Of a DNA stretch of 64,000 nucleotides, positions 50,999 through 64,000 are shown piece by piece (the first letter of the stretch is position 1; the number at the start of each line of letters is the position of its first letter). Below the pieces are notes generated by a model. It worked only from the letters and a program-made list of their open reading frames with translations, was not told the origin of the DNA and did not search any database. The translations under genes and the position numbers were made by a program. Source of the DNA: Beaufortia kweichowensis (lineage: Eukaryota > Chordata > Actinopteri > Cypriniformes > Gastromyzontidae); NCBI GenBank assembly GCA_019155185.1, contig CM032809.1:10561200-10625199 (forward strand). The letters are read 5' to 3'.

Positions 50999-52638
50999 GT
51001 AAATACAATTACAAACAGATAAATACAATCACATTATGACATGAGATGACACGATGCAAAAATCTCACAATGAATAGATCGTGTCTCATTCTCTTGCATT
51101 TGTGTGATGCTGCCGTGAAGAATAAACTGTTCTTAAGTAACTATAATTTGCATGAAAAATAGATTTAACTGGTGGTGAAGAAAGACATATAGGATTGTTT
51201 TTATTGAAACTGTAACGTAATGATTTTGAGCACACACATAATTATCCTATCCGGTATTTACAATGTTTTTAAACGTATATCTATGATATGCAAGTCTACG
51301 GACAGCATATTGAAACAGGTGCGCTCGTGCAATTCCGTCTATTGAAGATCATCAAACATACTTTCGTATTTCTGCCAGAAACTTCTGCTAAGAGCATACT
51401 GTATTTAAATGATTTTAATAGGCTACTGTATATGGTACTGTATATATTATTGTAATGGTTGTATTGTATTCTGATCCTAAAAGCCTTAGTAAAGCCTCTT
51501 GTAAAGGTTAAATGCATAAACAGTATGTTATCATTTATTGATAGGGATGTATATAAATGCAAACATAATTAGTAAATGATTAATTATTAGAATTTTGCAT
51601 TAAATTGAATTAGCATGAATAATCTCTAAAGCATTAGATGATAAAATGCATTCATGTAATATTATGAATTAAAGTATACAGTGCTGCCATTGCATAGATA
51701 TAAATGGAATGGCTAATTTTTATAATATTTTCATATGGGATTATAGTATTTATATTCTGTCAAAGCTTTCCATCCTGTGCAGTGTCCCAACACCTCATTC
51801 CATCTTTGTAACCAGGTTGCATTCTCTTCCAGGAATGCCATAGCCAGTGTGTTATTCTTGGTGCTGAAGCTCTTATATATCGAGATCAGCAACGCTAGAT
51901 AAAGTGCATGTGTTAGAGAACATAAACATTCAGCTGTAACAGCGCACACATCTAGACTAAAACATATTTTGTGGACGCCAAGATGATTTTTGTCCTGTTT
52001 TGAATTAGACTTTATTAACTGATAATGCTGCTTACACATAGAAAACAAATCCGAGGGATTGAACAAGAAGAAAAAAATCATGCAAATGTTGTGTCGCATC
52101 AGCAATATGATGTGTTAATTGGAGAGTGACTGTGGAAGTGAGAGGAGTGACTCTGATAATGTGTAAGCTTCACTCACACAACAGGGACTCACAACAGGGA
52201 TTCTGACTTACACTCCAGAGTTTCTCTCTGTGTTTTTCATTTTCCATTACACTGGTGCTTACTGGTTCTGTCAGGTTGTGCTCTGGAGATCCTCTTTCTG
52301 AGCTCATGTAAGGACAGTTTACTTCTTTGTCTGTTGTAATGAATTAGAGTTGGGTGACAGTCAGTTAAATCATCTCCTTTGCGGGCTCTTCCCCGCTGAG
52401 CGTGATTGTTGATATTATTTATAATTCACATGGGTCTTACACATGAGTACACATTGTTCAGTGTAAAAGGACTCTGTGTTAGGAAAAAACATATAGTGGG
52501 TCATTCTGGTGTGTAAATGATTTCAGTCAAGTGACATTGTGAGTTTATTAAATTCAAACCAAGGAATTCTTGGGAGTGCAGAGAGGAATAATGGCTACAT
52601 TTAATTTTTTAAAAACCTTTAATATTCACTTATTACAT

Positions 52639-52986
52639 ATTTACAGTAGGGGTGGGAGAAAAAATCGATGCATCGGGATTCTTTCTCTAACGATTCTGAA
52701 TCGATTCTCAAAGATTCAGAATCGATTCTATGTCAGAACTTGTTCATCCTGAATATAACTTTGTTATAATAAAAGCAATAAAATTAAACTTCAAGATGGG
52801 AATACTGTCAAAGAGATTCTAACTATAAACAAAAAGCATAAAAACTCTATATTTATTTAAAATGCAAATTTATCATATTTGCAAAAAAATTATATGAAGA
52901 ATCGTTTTGGAATCGGATCGTGAGTCCCAGAATCGGAATCGGATCGGATCGCGTAGTACCTAAATATTCCCACCGCTAATTTACAG
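52639..52986. mobile_element. hAT-type non-autonomous element with perfect 8-bp target duplication
   Basis: ATTTACAG at 52639-52646 and again at 52979-52986 flanks a 332-bp insert. The insert starts 'TAGGGGTGGGAGAAAAAATC' and ends 'AATATTCCCACCGCTA'; reversed, this end reads 'TAGCGGTGGGAATATT', so the first eleven positions of the ends match at all but one position. An 8-bp duplication with such ends is the hallmark of the hAT superfamily. The interior is full of 'GAATCGATTCT' and 'GGAATCGGATCGGATCG' words, typical of one fish hAT MITE group. No transposase frame. Confidence 0.92.
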
Positions 52987-53626
52987 TGAGCTCAATCAGA
53001 CATAAGTTATTGCAAATTAAAGTCTTAAAGTTGTATTGGCAATATTACATAAATAATTGCCATTTTACTGATTATAATGTGTTTTCAACCCATTATAACT
53101 GCTTCTAAAACTATATCAAATCAGTTCTGACTGTGCGTTTACCAAGGTGACATTCAAGTCAATGTTTAGTACATAAAAAAAACTAGATGTTTATACTTGC
53201 CAGGCATAAATATGTTCATTGATCATGTATGTGCATGTGTAAGATTGTGAATAAGTTGTAAATGATTGGGCAAGTGATAGGTCCATCAGCTGGCCCGATA
53301 ATCTCACACCGTCCTTATAGTTGAGCCCTGATATGTTAATAACACAACTGCCTTTATTTACCTCAGATTGTTTTGTCAGTTCACACAACCATAATACTGA
53401 GACATAATTTCTGAGTGTGGGTTGCTGAGGCAGCTGATGGCAACAGTGATTTTTAGTTTGTGTACGTGTTGGCGTGTGTGTATGGTTGCTTTGTGTTTTT
53501 TTTGTATACATGCACACAGACACAGAGGGCTGTAAGCCCTGTAAGCCCAGACATGCCCTTGCTGTAACCCGACACGTGTCCTAGGACTAGAGGACTGAAG
53601 TTTACTCTGTTGGGGATGAGCCCCTC

Positions 53627-53772
53627 TATATTTAGCTCAGGGCAGCGAAAGGCTCGCTGGAGCACTCGCTTTCAGCTCGAGCTCTCACTCCAGACTGGAC
53701 AGGATCTCTGAGCTGATGAGCTTTTAGATCGCAAGATTTTTTCTACTAGTACGGTGCGCTATTATAAACAAG
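53627..53772 (+). promoter_or_regulatory. bzw2: Candidate alternative bzw2 promoter and first exon
   Basis: TATATTTA at 53627-53634 lies in GC-richer sequence, followed by about 115 nt ending 'AAACAAG|GTGTGTG', a plausible donor. This could be the untranslated first exon, spliced to the ATG exon whose acceptor may be 'CATGTAAAG|GACTTTT' at 53978. Evidence is motif-based only. Confidence 0.3.
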
Positions 53773-53985
53773 GTGTGTGATTGGGGGAGGTTTAGTTTTG
53801 GGTAAAGCACAAATTACAGGTTCTGGAGTTGTTTTGGCTTGCGTCACATCTGTCTAATTCAGTGATGAAATCTGTTTTCTGTCATACCTAGGTCCTCATT
53901 TGAGCTGTGTGATTGTGTGTTTTTGTTAAGTCATGTTAAGGTCACGTGTTTCTGCCTGTTTTTGTTTTGCATGTAAAGGACTTTT

Positions 53986-56900
53986 ATGAATACCGGTAAG
54001 CAACAGAAGCCAGTGCTTACAGGCCAGAGGTTTAAGACCAGGAAAAGGGGTGAGTCTATTCACACACACATTTTCCTAATACCGTACGTGTTTCTTGGTT
54101 TAAAAAAATAGTTAACCTAAATATAAAAAAGCCCTCACTCATCCTTATGTATATGACTTCCTTTGGGAATCTTGTATCTTGTGGCGAAATGCACAAGACA
54201 AGCAAAACAAATGAGATACAAAATTATCAATGCACTGCCATATATACATTTATCACACTGATCACTGATTTATTTTTATGTATCGATTGCTAAATCAGCT
54301 CAAAATATCAAAAATTTTCTTTCACAAAGTTATTGTTTTGCTTTAAAACAGATTTATTAAAACACTGGGGCTTAAATTGGACATTCAGTACCTACACACA
54401 TACCTTAAACACCTAACACATATGTTACAAACACTCACTCAGCAGTGCAGTCAGTGGCAAGGGCTCAATTCTCATTCCATTAATAACCTGTTTGTGTACT
54501 AATGTGTTCTTCATGTATTACACAACACTGATACCTCTGACTGTTTTCTAGTGGTCATTGCATGCTAAGTGAAAGTTTACAAAAAGCGAAAGCAAACCTT
54601 TTTAAAAGCGTATTTTTCCTGTATTTTATGTTATATGCAATTGTAAGATGTATAGTATGTGTCACACAGTCTCCCATGTAGGTATTACGGGTGAAAGTAT
54701 AACACTGACACTACGCACAGCTTAGGAAAGTTGCTTAATAGCTTTTGACTGTGACACATTTTTCAGCAGCGCATTAGCTTTATGCTTCCCTGCTTGCGTG
54801 GTAGGTGTGACTGGCTCTTCAAATGTGAGATCTCACAGGAAGACACTCAACATGCTCTTGTGTATGCTAAAATCAGAATTTTGTGAAGGAACTCATTTAC
54901 ATAATATTAGGTACAGTATAATTAGGACTGTATTGCATTATATGCTGTGTAATCACCTGCTCCAGATTAAAGATCAACCTCAAAGTCCAAAACATTTTAT
55001 TAGGGCTGATTTTCTTCTTTTAAATTACTTATGGAAGTCTGGATTAGTCTGGTGATGCAGACAGACTGGCATACCAAAACATAATTTTTATTTTTGTTGT
55101 CCTGCACACAGTTAATGCAAATTCAGCCTCTGCGTTGGTTCCTCTATTCTGGTGCTCAGAGGAAATGTGTCTGTGGTGTGAGTCTTTCTATTATTTTCTG
55201 TCCCGCAGATGAAAAGGAGAAGTTTGAGCCTACGGTTTTCCGAGACACAATTGTTCAAGGCCTCAACGAAGCGGGTGGTGATCTTGATGCTGTAGCCAAG
55301 TTCCTGGATGTCACTGGGTCGAGACTAGACTACCGTCGCTATGCCGACACCCTGTTTGACATCCTCATTGCCGGGAGCATGCTTGGTGAGAACTTGATAG
55401 CGTGTGCACAACATTGCAAGTATCTCGGAAATAGATTTTTATTTAGATATTTGTATTCTTTATCCAGACTGCACTTGCTGCCTTTCCCGGATTAACAGAA
55501 TAAGCATTCGCCACACTTCTCTAGATTAAAGTGTTTTTTAAGTGCAAACTCTTCATCATCATCATCATCTTACGATCTCGTCTCTCACAGCCAGTTGGCA
55601 AATATGTTTAGCACATAAGCAAGCTGAATGTGCGAGTGGGTGGTTTCACTGTGGGACAGAAACAGGGTGGTAAATTTATTCTATAGCAGATACAAAACGA
55701 CAGCATAGAGCGCACCTTTGAATGCCACCAGAGCAGCAGCGTTTTAAATAGATGTACTGTATGGTGTACTGGATAGTGACCAAACACTTAATTTAACAGT
55801 TATATCGTTGCGAAACAAAATTTCAGGATTTCTAAGATTAGCATTTCTCTGTTTGTCTCTACATTCTACATCTCACACATTACACACCAATCTATCTGGT
55901 ATTAGTTCAGCGTCAGGCACTGGCAGAGATGTTTTCAGGATGGGACCGTCTCTGTCAACCCAATTATAGCTAAAAGGTTTACTCTGGGACTATATAAAAC
56001 CCCAGAGCTCTGCTATAATCAAAGGCAGCACATGAGAGAGGAAGGAGAGCGGTGTAGTCAAGCCTCCTGTTAGCATTTAGATTAATCCATCTATGAGTTG
56101 TGGTGTGCAGGAGACTCCCTTTAACTCTTTAAATCGAGATTTAGTTCAAATCCTTTGTTATGCATCACCGGATTTCCTGTAGGTGACCTTTGCCATTTTA
56201 AGCCCTTAACAACGACAGATTTCTCAGAACGCTGTGACTATGGAGTGGGATATTTACCTGTTTGCGAATCACATGTATTGATGCGTAAAGTCAATAGTTG
56301 CTGCATGTTATTCCTAAGAAACTAAAAATGAGTGTAATTTGCTATGATTTAAAATAACTTTCATGTTCATGATGTTATCAAGCTTTCTAACATTTCAAGC
56401 TTTTTTATGATTTAATCAATTCCCTATGGAGAAAAGTCAACTTTTAAACTATTTTTCTTATTATCCTGTTTCACTCAGAAATGTTATCACATTGTGAATT
56501 AATTATAATTTAGTGCCATTATACAACAAGAAGAAACTGGTCAAACATTCTTCTTATCCTAATATTTGGGCAATTCCAGCATCATTGACGTGACATTTTC
56601 AGACTAATCTTCAAATATAAATTCTTGCAGAATGTGTTTATTACCAATATATTGAATCATCTGTTTATATTTTACTAAAGCCCTGTTGATTGAGTCCAGA
56701 CAGAAAAAAATCAAAACAAGTACACACGTTTGTGAGATGCAACATACTTTCTAGGATTAGCAGTAATACCCAACAAATGTAAAAGAGATGACTCTTTAAA
56801 CAACATAAAAAAATTTATACAAACAACATAAAAGTTTAATTGTCATGTACCAATTTCTAAGGAATATGAACTGTTATGAATGTAACAATTATAAAAATGG

Positions 56901-59900
56901 CACTTTACCTGACTATGAAAAATCACGCTTTAAACATAAAAAATGCTTTAAAAACTTTAAGAGATATTCATATCTGAGCTATCAACTTGGTGAAAACCAA
57001 GGTTGACATTTTACATGGAATTGCCAATTTAATCCCTTATACTTGCCTGAAAAAGCAGTTTATCCAAATGTACCAATCTGTGGTTCAACGCTAGTTATCT
57101 GATGTTAACTGTGTGTAATATGTATGCACAGTGTATTGTTATGTATGTAGAGCAGATTATGAAATCATGTCCCATTTTTGGAGTGCAAGCTTATAAAAGG
57201 GATGCTGTGACTCAATTGATAAAGCACTGCACTAACAACACAAAGGTCATGGGTTTCATTCCAGTGAACACGCATTAAAAATGTATGTAATGCACTGTTA
57301 CTTTGGATAAAAGCATCTGCCAAATGCATAAATGTAAAGAAAAAGGAAATGATGCATTAAGATTATGAGTGTGCAATAGGCATTTTCTCAGCAGGGGTTA
57401 ACAATGACAACACTGCACACTCAAAGGATTTACAGCATTAACTTTCCCTCTCTCAGCTCCTGGGGGAACACGTATCGACGACGGGGAAAAGACCAAGGTG
57501 ACAGAACACTGTGTGTTCAAGACTGAGGAAAACCACACTGCTGTTCGCAGCTATGCTCAGGTGAATACCGCACTTTGCCATGTTCAATGAGCTTGTGCTT
57601 TATATTGTTATATATGAAAAATTTGTAAGGAATCTTGTTTCACAGTTGCATTAGAAGTACTTAGGCTTTAAATCCCTTGAATAGATCTAGTATGTCACTC
57701 ATACTGTCATTTTAAAATAGTCTCTTGGATTACAATGTGTCAAACATACTGTAAGTTTGAAGGGATAGTTTACCCAAAAATAACAACTCTGTCATTATTT
57801 ATTTACCCTCATGTCATTCCTAATCTCTATTTCTGTCTTTAGTGGAACACAAAAGAAGATATTATGAGAAATGTGGTTGGCGGCCTATGTTGGTTACCAG
57901 CGTTCTTCAAAATAACTTTTGTGTTCCTTCCCCATTGAAAACGCATTACATTTGTCTTGCAGGTGTTCAATAAGCTCATCAGAAGGTATAAATACTTGGA
58001 GAAAGGCTTTGAGGAGGAAATCAAAAAGGTACTTGACGTGCACATCATGTTCCCGCTACTAATCAAATCACATCAGTAGGTGATGGTAGCGTATTAACGT
58101 GTTCTCTCACCCACGTGTAAAACACTGCAGAACAAACAAACATGATGCCATCGTGGTGGTTCTTCAAATGGTAATCAGTGTTGCTGCAGGCCGAATAGAC
58201 AGATGTGTTTTCTATCCCTGCATAGCTTCTTCTCTTCCTGAAGGCCTTTACGGAGTCTGAGCAGACTAAACTGGCCATGCTAACAGGAATGCTGTTGGCC
58301 AATGGCCTGCTGCAACCGCCCATCCTTACCAGCCTTTTCAGCGATAACGTTGTCAAAGAAGGTTTGTGTGTTTATTCGTGCCTGATAAACGGGTAATTGT
58401 GCATTTGCTGTTTTGTCATCTGACTGTATTCAAATATTTGCGAATTATGGGCTGCTGTGATTTTTCTATTGAACTGGGTCATTGAAATGAATCATTTGAA
58501 AGGGAGTACTCCCTTGCTTAACTTTATCATATTCAAATAAACAACAGGATGCAATAAATTTCAATCTTTTACTTTTCCACAGTCTACTGCCAATTTCTAA
58601 GTCATGCAGTATGACAAGTTGTCAAGCACTGAATTTGTACCAAGATTGAGATTTTTGTTCTTGCCTGTAAAAGTTACAACGAAACATTTGAATATTATTT
58701 ATTAAAGTATATTAAATATACAGATTTCATGGGACTTTTTTACCGAAAGATAATCTGTTCTGTAGGCATATCTGCCTCCTTCGCAGTGAAGATGTTCAAA
58801 GCGTGGATAGCAGAGAAGGATGCTAATGCGGTGACATCGGCCCTTAGAAAAGCCAACCTGGATAAGAAGCTCTTGGTATGGTGTTCTCATCTGTGGTGTG
58901 TGGAGGCATGCTGTGTGTATTCATTTTGATGCTGAATGTATTAACCTCTGAATATTATGAGATTATGAGCCGTCATGCTGACGAATTAGGTTTCCATGGA
59001 GACATTCATCACCTGGCAGGCATGTGCTTTAACACCTCTAAACTCATCCATGACCTTGAAGCACGATAGAGCTCATTTAGATTTCTGTAAAAACAGGAAG
59101 AAGTTGTGCATTGTTAATGGATGTCATGTTTAAATTCATGAGAGCCCCTTGAAAATCTTCATATGCCCGTAATTTATGTTAAAGGGGTGTTTGTGGGAAT
59201 TCACCCACAAGTAAAACTTAGCAATTATTATTAACCACATATTATTCCAAACCTGTGTAATTTTAGTGGCACACAGAATAAGAAGTTATGCCAGTCCTGT
59301 TATGGGTTTGATTATGACTGATTGAGATGTGGATCGTGGATGTCTGAGGGTTATATGTTTTCCCAGAATTTACGCTGAGACTTAGTGAGTTGATTCTACT
59401 GGGTTCCTTCTGTAGTTAATCTAATTGTATAATCTGATCCAATTTCAGGAGCTGTTCCCTGCCAATAAGCAGAATGTGGAGCACTTTTCAAAGTATTTCA
59501 CAGATGCAGGACTAAAGGAGCTGTCAGACTTCCTGCGTTCGCAACAGTCTCTGGGCACACGCAAAGAACTTCAGAAAGAGTTGCAGGAGCGTCTGTCTCA
59601 GCAGTGTCCCATTAGAGAGGTGATTCCTGTTCGTGTAATCCCATATTAATCCTCATTGATCTGTCAGTCTTTAGGAGCCAGAAGTTTTTTTTTATAAAAA
59701 CATCTGGTTTGACCTAGTTTTTAACAAGTAAAACCATAACTGTACTGTATCATCCATACAGTCAATACAAAAGCAGGTTCTCTGTGTCTGATCTTAAATA
59801 AAACATTGTGAATTGTGTTAGATTGTGGTGTATGTTAAAGAAGAGATGAAGAAGAATGATCTGCAGGAGCAGGCTGTGATTGGTTTACTGTGGACGTGCC

Positions 59901-60609
59901 TCATGAATGCTGTTGAATGGAACAAGAAGGAGGAGCTGGTCACTGAACAGGCCCTCAAACACCTGAAGGCACAGTATCAGTTTATTTATTTTACTGTTGC
60001 TGGACCCATGTGCTCACAGCTGATTGGTCCATGTTAGTCAACATGACATACGCATCCACACAAAACACGGATTGTGGGATTGTAATCCTAATGTACTTTC
60101 TCTTGTAGCACTATGCACCGCTCCTGGCTGTGTTCAGTAGTCAGGGCCAATCAGAGCTGGTCTTGCTGCTCAAGATTCAGGAGTACTGCTATGACAACAT
60201 CCACTTCATGAAATCCTTCTCCAAAATAGTGGTGCTCTTTTACAAAGGTACCTATGTCTTACCTACTCAGTATTTTATTCATATATTGTAGACATACAGG
60301 TAAGATATGGTGTCTGCCTCTCGTTCCCACAGCTGATGTCCTTAGTGAGGAAGCTATTTTAAAATGGTACAAAGACGCCCATGCTGCCAAAGGAAAAAGT
60401 GTATTTCTGGAGCAAATGAAGAAATTCGTGGAGTGGCTTCAGAATGCGGAGGAAGGTGATGAATTTTGCAACTGATAGCCTGCAGCTTTAATACCCATGA
60501 CAACCGTAGTTACCAGAATCTGAGTATAACAGTGTACTACTGTTTAAACTCATTAGCTTTATTTTTAATTCTCTCTACAGAGTCTGAGTCAGAGGGGGAA
60601 GAAGACTAA
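53986..60609 (+). CDS. bzw2: Basic leucine zipper and W2 domain-containing protein 2 (eIF5-mimic protein 1)
   Basis: Cytoplasmic translation regulator; its W2 domain resembles eIF5 and binds eIF2/eIF3, tightening start-codon choice. Eleven coding exons: 53986-54049, 55209-55385, 57457-57560, 57963-58028, 58226-58361, 58766-58875, 59449-59619, 59822-59968, 60109-60247, 60333-60455, 60581-60609; total 1266 nt, 421 aa (human 419). It starts MNTGKQQKPVLTGQRFKTRKR and is nearly collinear with mammalian BZW2 throughout. Conserved blocks include TGSRLDYRRYADTLFDIL, KYFTDAGLKELSDFLR and GLLWTCLMNAVEWNKKEE. The W2 domain occupies roughly residues 250-415 and ends in the aromatic-acidic boxes ILKWYKDAH and FVEWLQNAEEE. 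The acidic terminus SESEGEED is alone in the last exon. The eighth coding exon ends at a GC donor (AAG|GCACAG); other introns are GT-AG. The start has a weak Kozak context (T at -3). Confidence 0.97.
54050..55208 (+). other. bzw2: bzw2 intron after the first coding exon
   Basis: AT-rich intron, phase 1, with standard splice ends. A segment near 54.1 kb ('AATAGTTAACCTAAATAT' to 'CTCACTCATCCTTATG') vaguely resembles the foldback MITE terminus. Nothing else recognised. Confidence 0.75.
55386..57456 (+). other. bzw2: bzw2 intron after the second coding exon
   Basis: Contains a (TCA)n run near 55555, a unique patch at about 55850-56110 with a TATA-like 'GACTATATAAAACCCCAG', long AT-rich stretches, and the SINE at 57201-57338. 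The patch could be regulatory; there is no transcript evidence. Confidence 0.7.
57201..57338 (+). repeat. tRNA-derived SINE, full structure
   Basis: Head 'GATGCTGTGACTCAATTGAT' and 'AAAGGTCATGGGTTTCATTC' (B-box region), middle 'AAAATGTATGTAATGCACTG', tail 'CTTTGGATAAAAGCATCTGC' ending 'CATAAATGTAAAG'. The most complete copy of its family in the window. Confidence 0.85.
57760..57945. mobile_element. Foldback MITE, one-sided copy
   Basis: It begins 'GAAGGGATAGTTTACCC', continues 'TTTACCCTCATGTCATTCC' and 'CACAAAAGAAGATATTATGA', then turns and fades after 'CAGCGTTCTTCAAAATAACT'. It ends within 20 bp of the acceptor at 57963, so the element borders or overlaps the splice branch region of this bzw2 intron. 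Confidence 0.75.
59180..59295. mobile_element. Diverged foldback MITE fragment
   Basis: 'AAAGGGGTGTTTGTGGGAAT', 'ATTATTCCAAACCTGTGTAA' and 'GGCACACAGAATAAGAAGTT' align loosely with the first half of the family element. Weak match. Confidence 0.4.
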
Positions 60610-60930
60610 AGATCTTGTGGATGCTGACGATTTTAGTGATTTTACAGTGTCAAGTGTCTGTTTGCAAGCTTTTAGTGCGTATATACCGTAGGCTCCATGT
60701 CATTGCGTTTGTAGGAGACATTTACAGACACTGAGATGAAATCCAGGGAAAAGCTTCTGAGCTCTATGATAAGAGTGCAGAGCTATATATAAACAGCCAT
60801 TAATAACACTTTAACATGAATTTTATACCAATGATGATCAGGTACTGTGTTAACAGACATCAGTTTCCTTCAGATTTTCATTTGTTCAAACACGTGTATG
60901 TTGTATGAGACTGCTTTTAATCTTTTTATG

Positions 60931-60936
60931 AATAAA
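60931..60936 (+). terminator. bzw2: bzw2 poly(A) signal
   Basis: AATAAA about 320 nt after the stop codon, followed by a GT-rich stretch ('AAAGGTGTTTTGTATG'), the usual arrangement for cleavage about 20 nt downstream. Confidence 0.75.
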
Positions 60937-60959
60937 AGGTGTTTTGTATGTACTCTGTT

Positions 60960-61740
60960 GCACGAACATGCCTGTTTAATTTGTCTTCTACTCACACTTG
61001 AAATTTAGATTGTGCCCTTACCTCACTGTGAAGCATGACATCACTTGTTTACCATTTATGTTAAATAAGACTTTATTAAAAATGTGTAGTTTATAGCAAA
61101 TATAAACTAAATTAAAAGCTTTAAAGCAAATGATTACAAGGTATAGTATTTATGTCTCTTTTTACATTTAACATTTTAGAGGGATGTTCCATTTATTACA
61201 GAAGCTTGAAAAGTATATCATAAATTGCACACACAAAACTGATACAATACCCAAAGGTGTTTAGATAAAGTAGATGAATCATTTCCACCGCAAAAAAACA
61301 CATTTCAACAACAACTAAAATGTCGTAAAATGTCACAATGTTAATAAAATAGGCTTTGTTTTATTAAAAGTGATTTATATTTTATATATAATATTATAGA
61401 TATATTAAGTATTTAGTAAAATATGATTTAGGTATATTTACCTTCATTGTTAACTTAATTAACACTTAATTTCTACACAATAAACTATTCTATTCTAAGA
61501 TTCGTTATAAATTCTTTATTAAAAAAAACGAATCACTAACAAATATAGATTTTTAATTGTTTTAATGCTTGTTTTATCTTATGTTAAATCTGTTGAAGCC
61601 CCTTGAAGTTTTTCGAGCCCCCTAGTGGATCCCAAGGGAGAAACACAGTCGCTGTTGATGGGTTGTGTCGGTAGAGGGCAGTATACTGGTGTTAGTGTGA
61701 AGCATCATCTCCAGCAGAAGAAGCCGCTCTTCTCCTCCTC
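60960..61740. other. bzw2-rbbp4 intergenic sequence
   Basis: AT-rich for the first 600 bp with no recognisable element. GC and CpG content rise from about 61.6 kb into the rbbp4 promoter. The two genes are in tandem. Confidence 0.8.
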
Positions 61741-61750
61741 CTCGCTGCTC

Positions 61751-61813
61751 ATTGGCGGCGTGTGCTCTGCTCTGTCTGTCGGAGTTGGCGCGAACGTGCA
61801 CGCTGGCGCGAGA
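61751..61813 (+). promoter_or_regulatory. rbbp4: rbbp4 promoter: inverted CCAAT box and two E2F-like sites
   Basis: 'CTCATTGGCGGCG' gives an inverted CCAAT box. 'AGTTGGCGCGAACG' (E2F core at 61785-61794) and 'GCTGGCGCGAGAC' (61803-61813) match the E2F consensus, in CpG-rich sequence without a TATA box. NF-Y plus E2F control is common among replication and chromatin-assembly genes, which suits rbbp4. The start is probably between 61815 and 61900. Confidence 0.55.
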
Positions 61814-61902
61814 CAAAGAGCATCCCGCACTCCCGTGAAACAACACCGGCGGTAATTCGTTATCGGTTCAGTGTACGAGCGGTAGCTGTTTTTCGAGCGG
61901 TT

Positions 61903-63929
<2,027 letters not shown>

Positions 63930-64000
63930 GTGAGATATTTTTACAGTCATTGTTACTGCTTGGTTATAAGGCATGGCAAGAAAATGGTTTATCCTTTATG

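Larger units (their letters stand above)
50524..53985. other. Divergent ankmy2/bzw2 interval and bzw2 5' region
   Basis: The two coding regions are head-to-head, as in human. Sequence next to ankmy2 (50.5-51.0 kb) carries more CpG than the surroundings and a donor-like end at 50998. AT-rich DNA follows, with a hAT-type element at 52647-52978, a GC-richer patch at 53.5-53.8 kb with a TATA-like box, and another donor-like end at 53772. No protein exon was recognised between the two start codons. Confidence 0.7.

Noticed and set aside
57839..58356. Minus-strand open frames inside bzw2
   Set aside because: They are antisense shadows of the plus-strand bzw2 exons and the MITE.

Overview
The window looks like nuclear DNA from a teleost fish, most likely a cyprinid. 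The evidence is vertebrate multi-exon genes with GT-AG introns, very AT-rich spacer DNA, tRNA-derived SINEs with the tail 'TTTGGATAAAAGCGTC', and short non-autonomous DNA transposons, including a foldback family beginning 'AAGGGATAGTTCACC'. I see no prokaryotic, viral or organellar features.

Five protein genes can be reconstructed exon by exon, each with an uninterrupted reading frame across its splice sites. From left to right: meox2 (minus, three exons, 294 aa homeodomain factor of somite, limb-muscle and vascular development); sostdc1 (minus, two exons, 198 aa secreted cystine-knot BMP/Wnt modulator); ankmy2 (minus, ten exons, 432 aa ankyrin plus MYND protein); bzw2 (plus, eleven coding exons, 421 aa W2-domain translation regulator); and the first five exons (200 aa) of rbbp4 (plus, cut by the window end), a WD40 histone-binding subunit of chromatin complexes.

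Layout: 1-14.1 kb has no recognisable gene and holds repeats and a few GC-raised islands. meox2 lies at 14.2-21.2 kb. The interval 21.2-40.8 kb between meox2 and sostdc1 is a gene desert with SINE and MITE fragments and candidate regulatory islands. sostdc1 is at 40.8-42.4 kb, ankmy2 at 45.6-50.5 kb, the ankmy2/bzw2 divergent region at 50.5-54 kb, bzw2 at 54-60.9 kb, and rbbp4 from 61.9 kb.

The order MEOX2-SOSTDC1-ANKMY2-BZW2 matches human 7p21 as I recall it. CRPPA and LRRC72, which interrupt that block in human, were not found. rbbp4 next to bzw2 is also not the human arrangement. The genes do not form one pathway. They are a conserved syntenic block of two developmental regulators with large regulatory surroundings and three more broadly expressed genes.

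I found no sign of a previously undescribed biological system. The most noteworthy items are the apparent gene losses, a GC-AG intron in bzw2, two competing first exons for bzw2, a hAT-type element with a perfect 8-bp target duplication, and a foldback MITE with perfect 20-bp ends.
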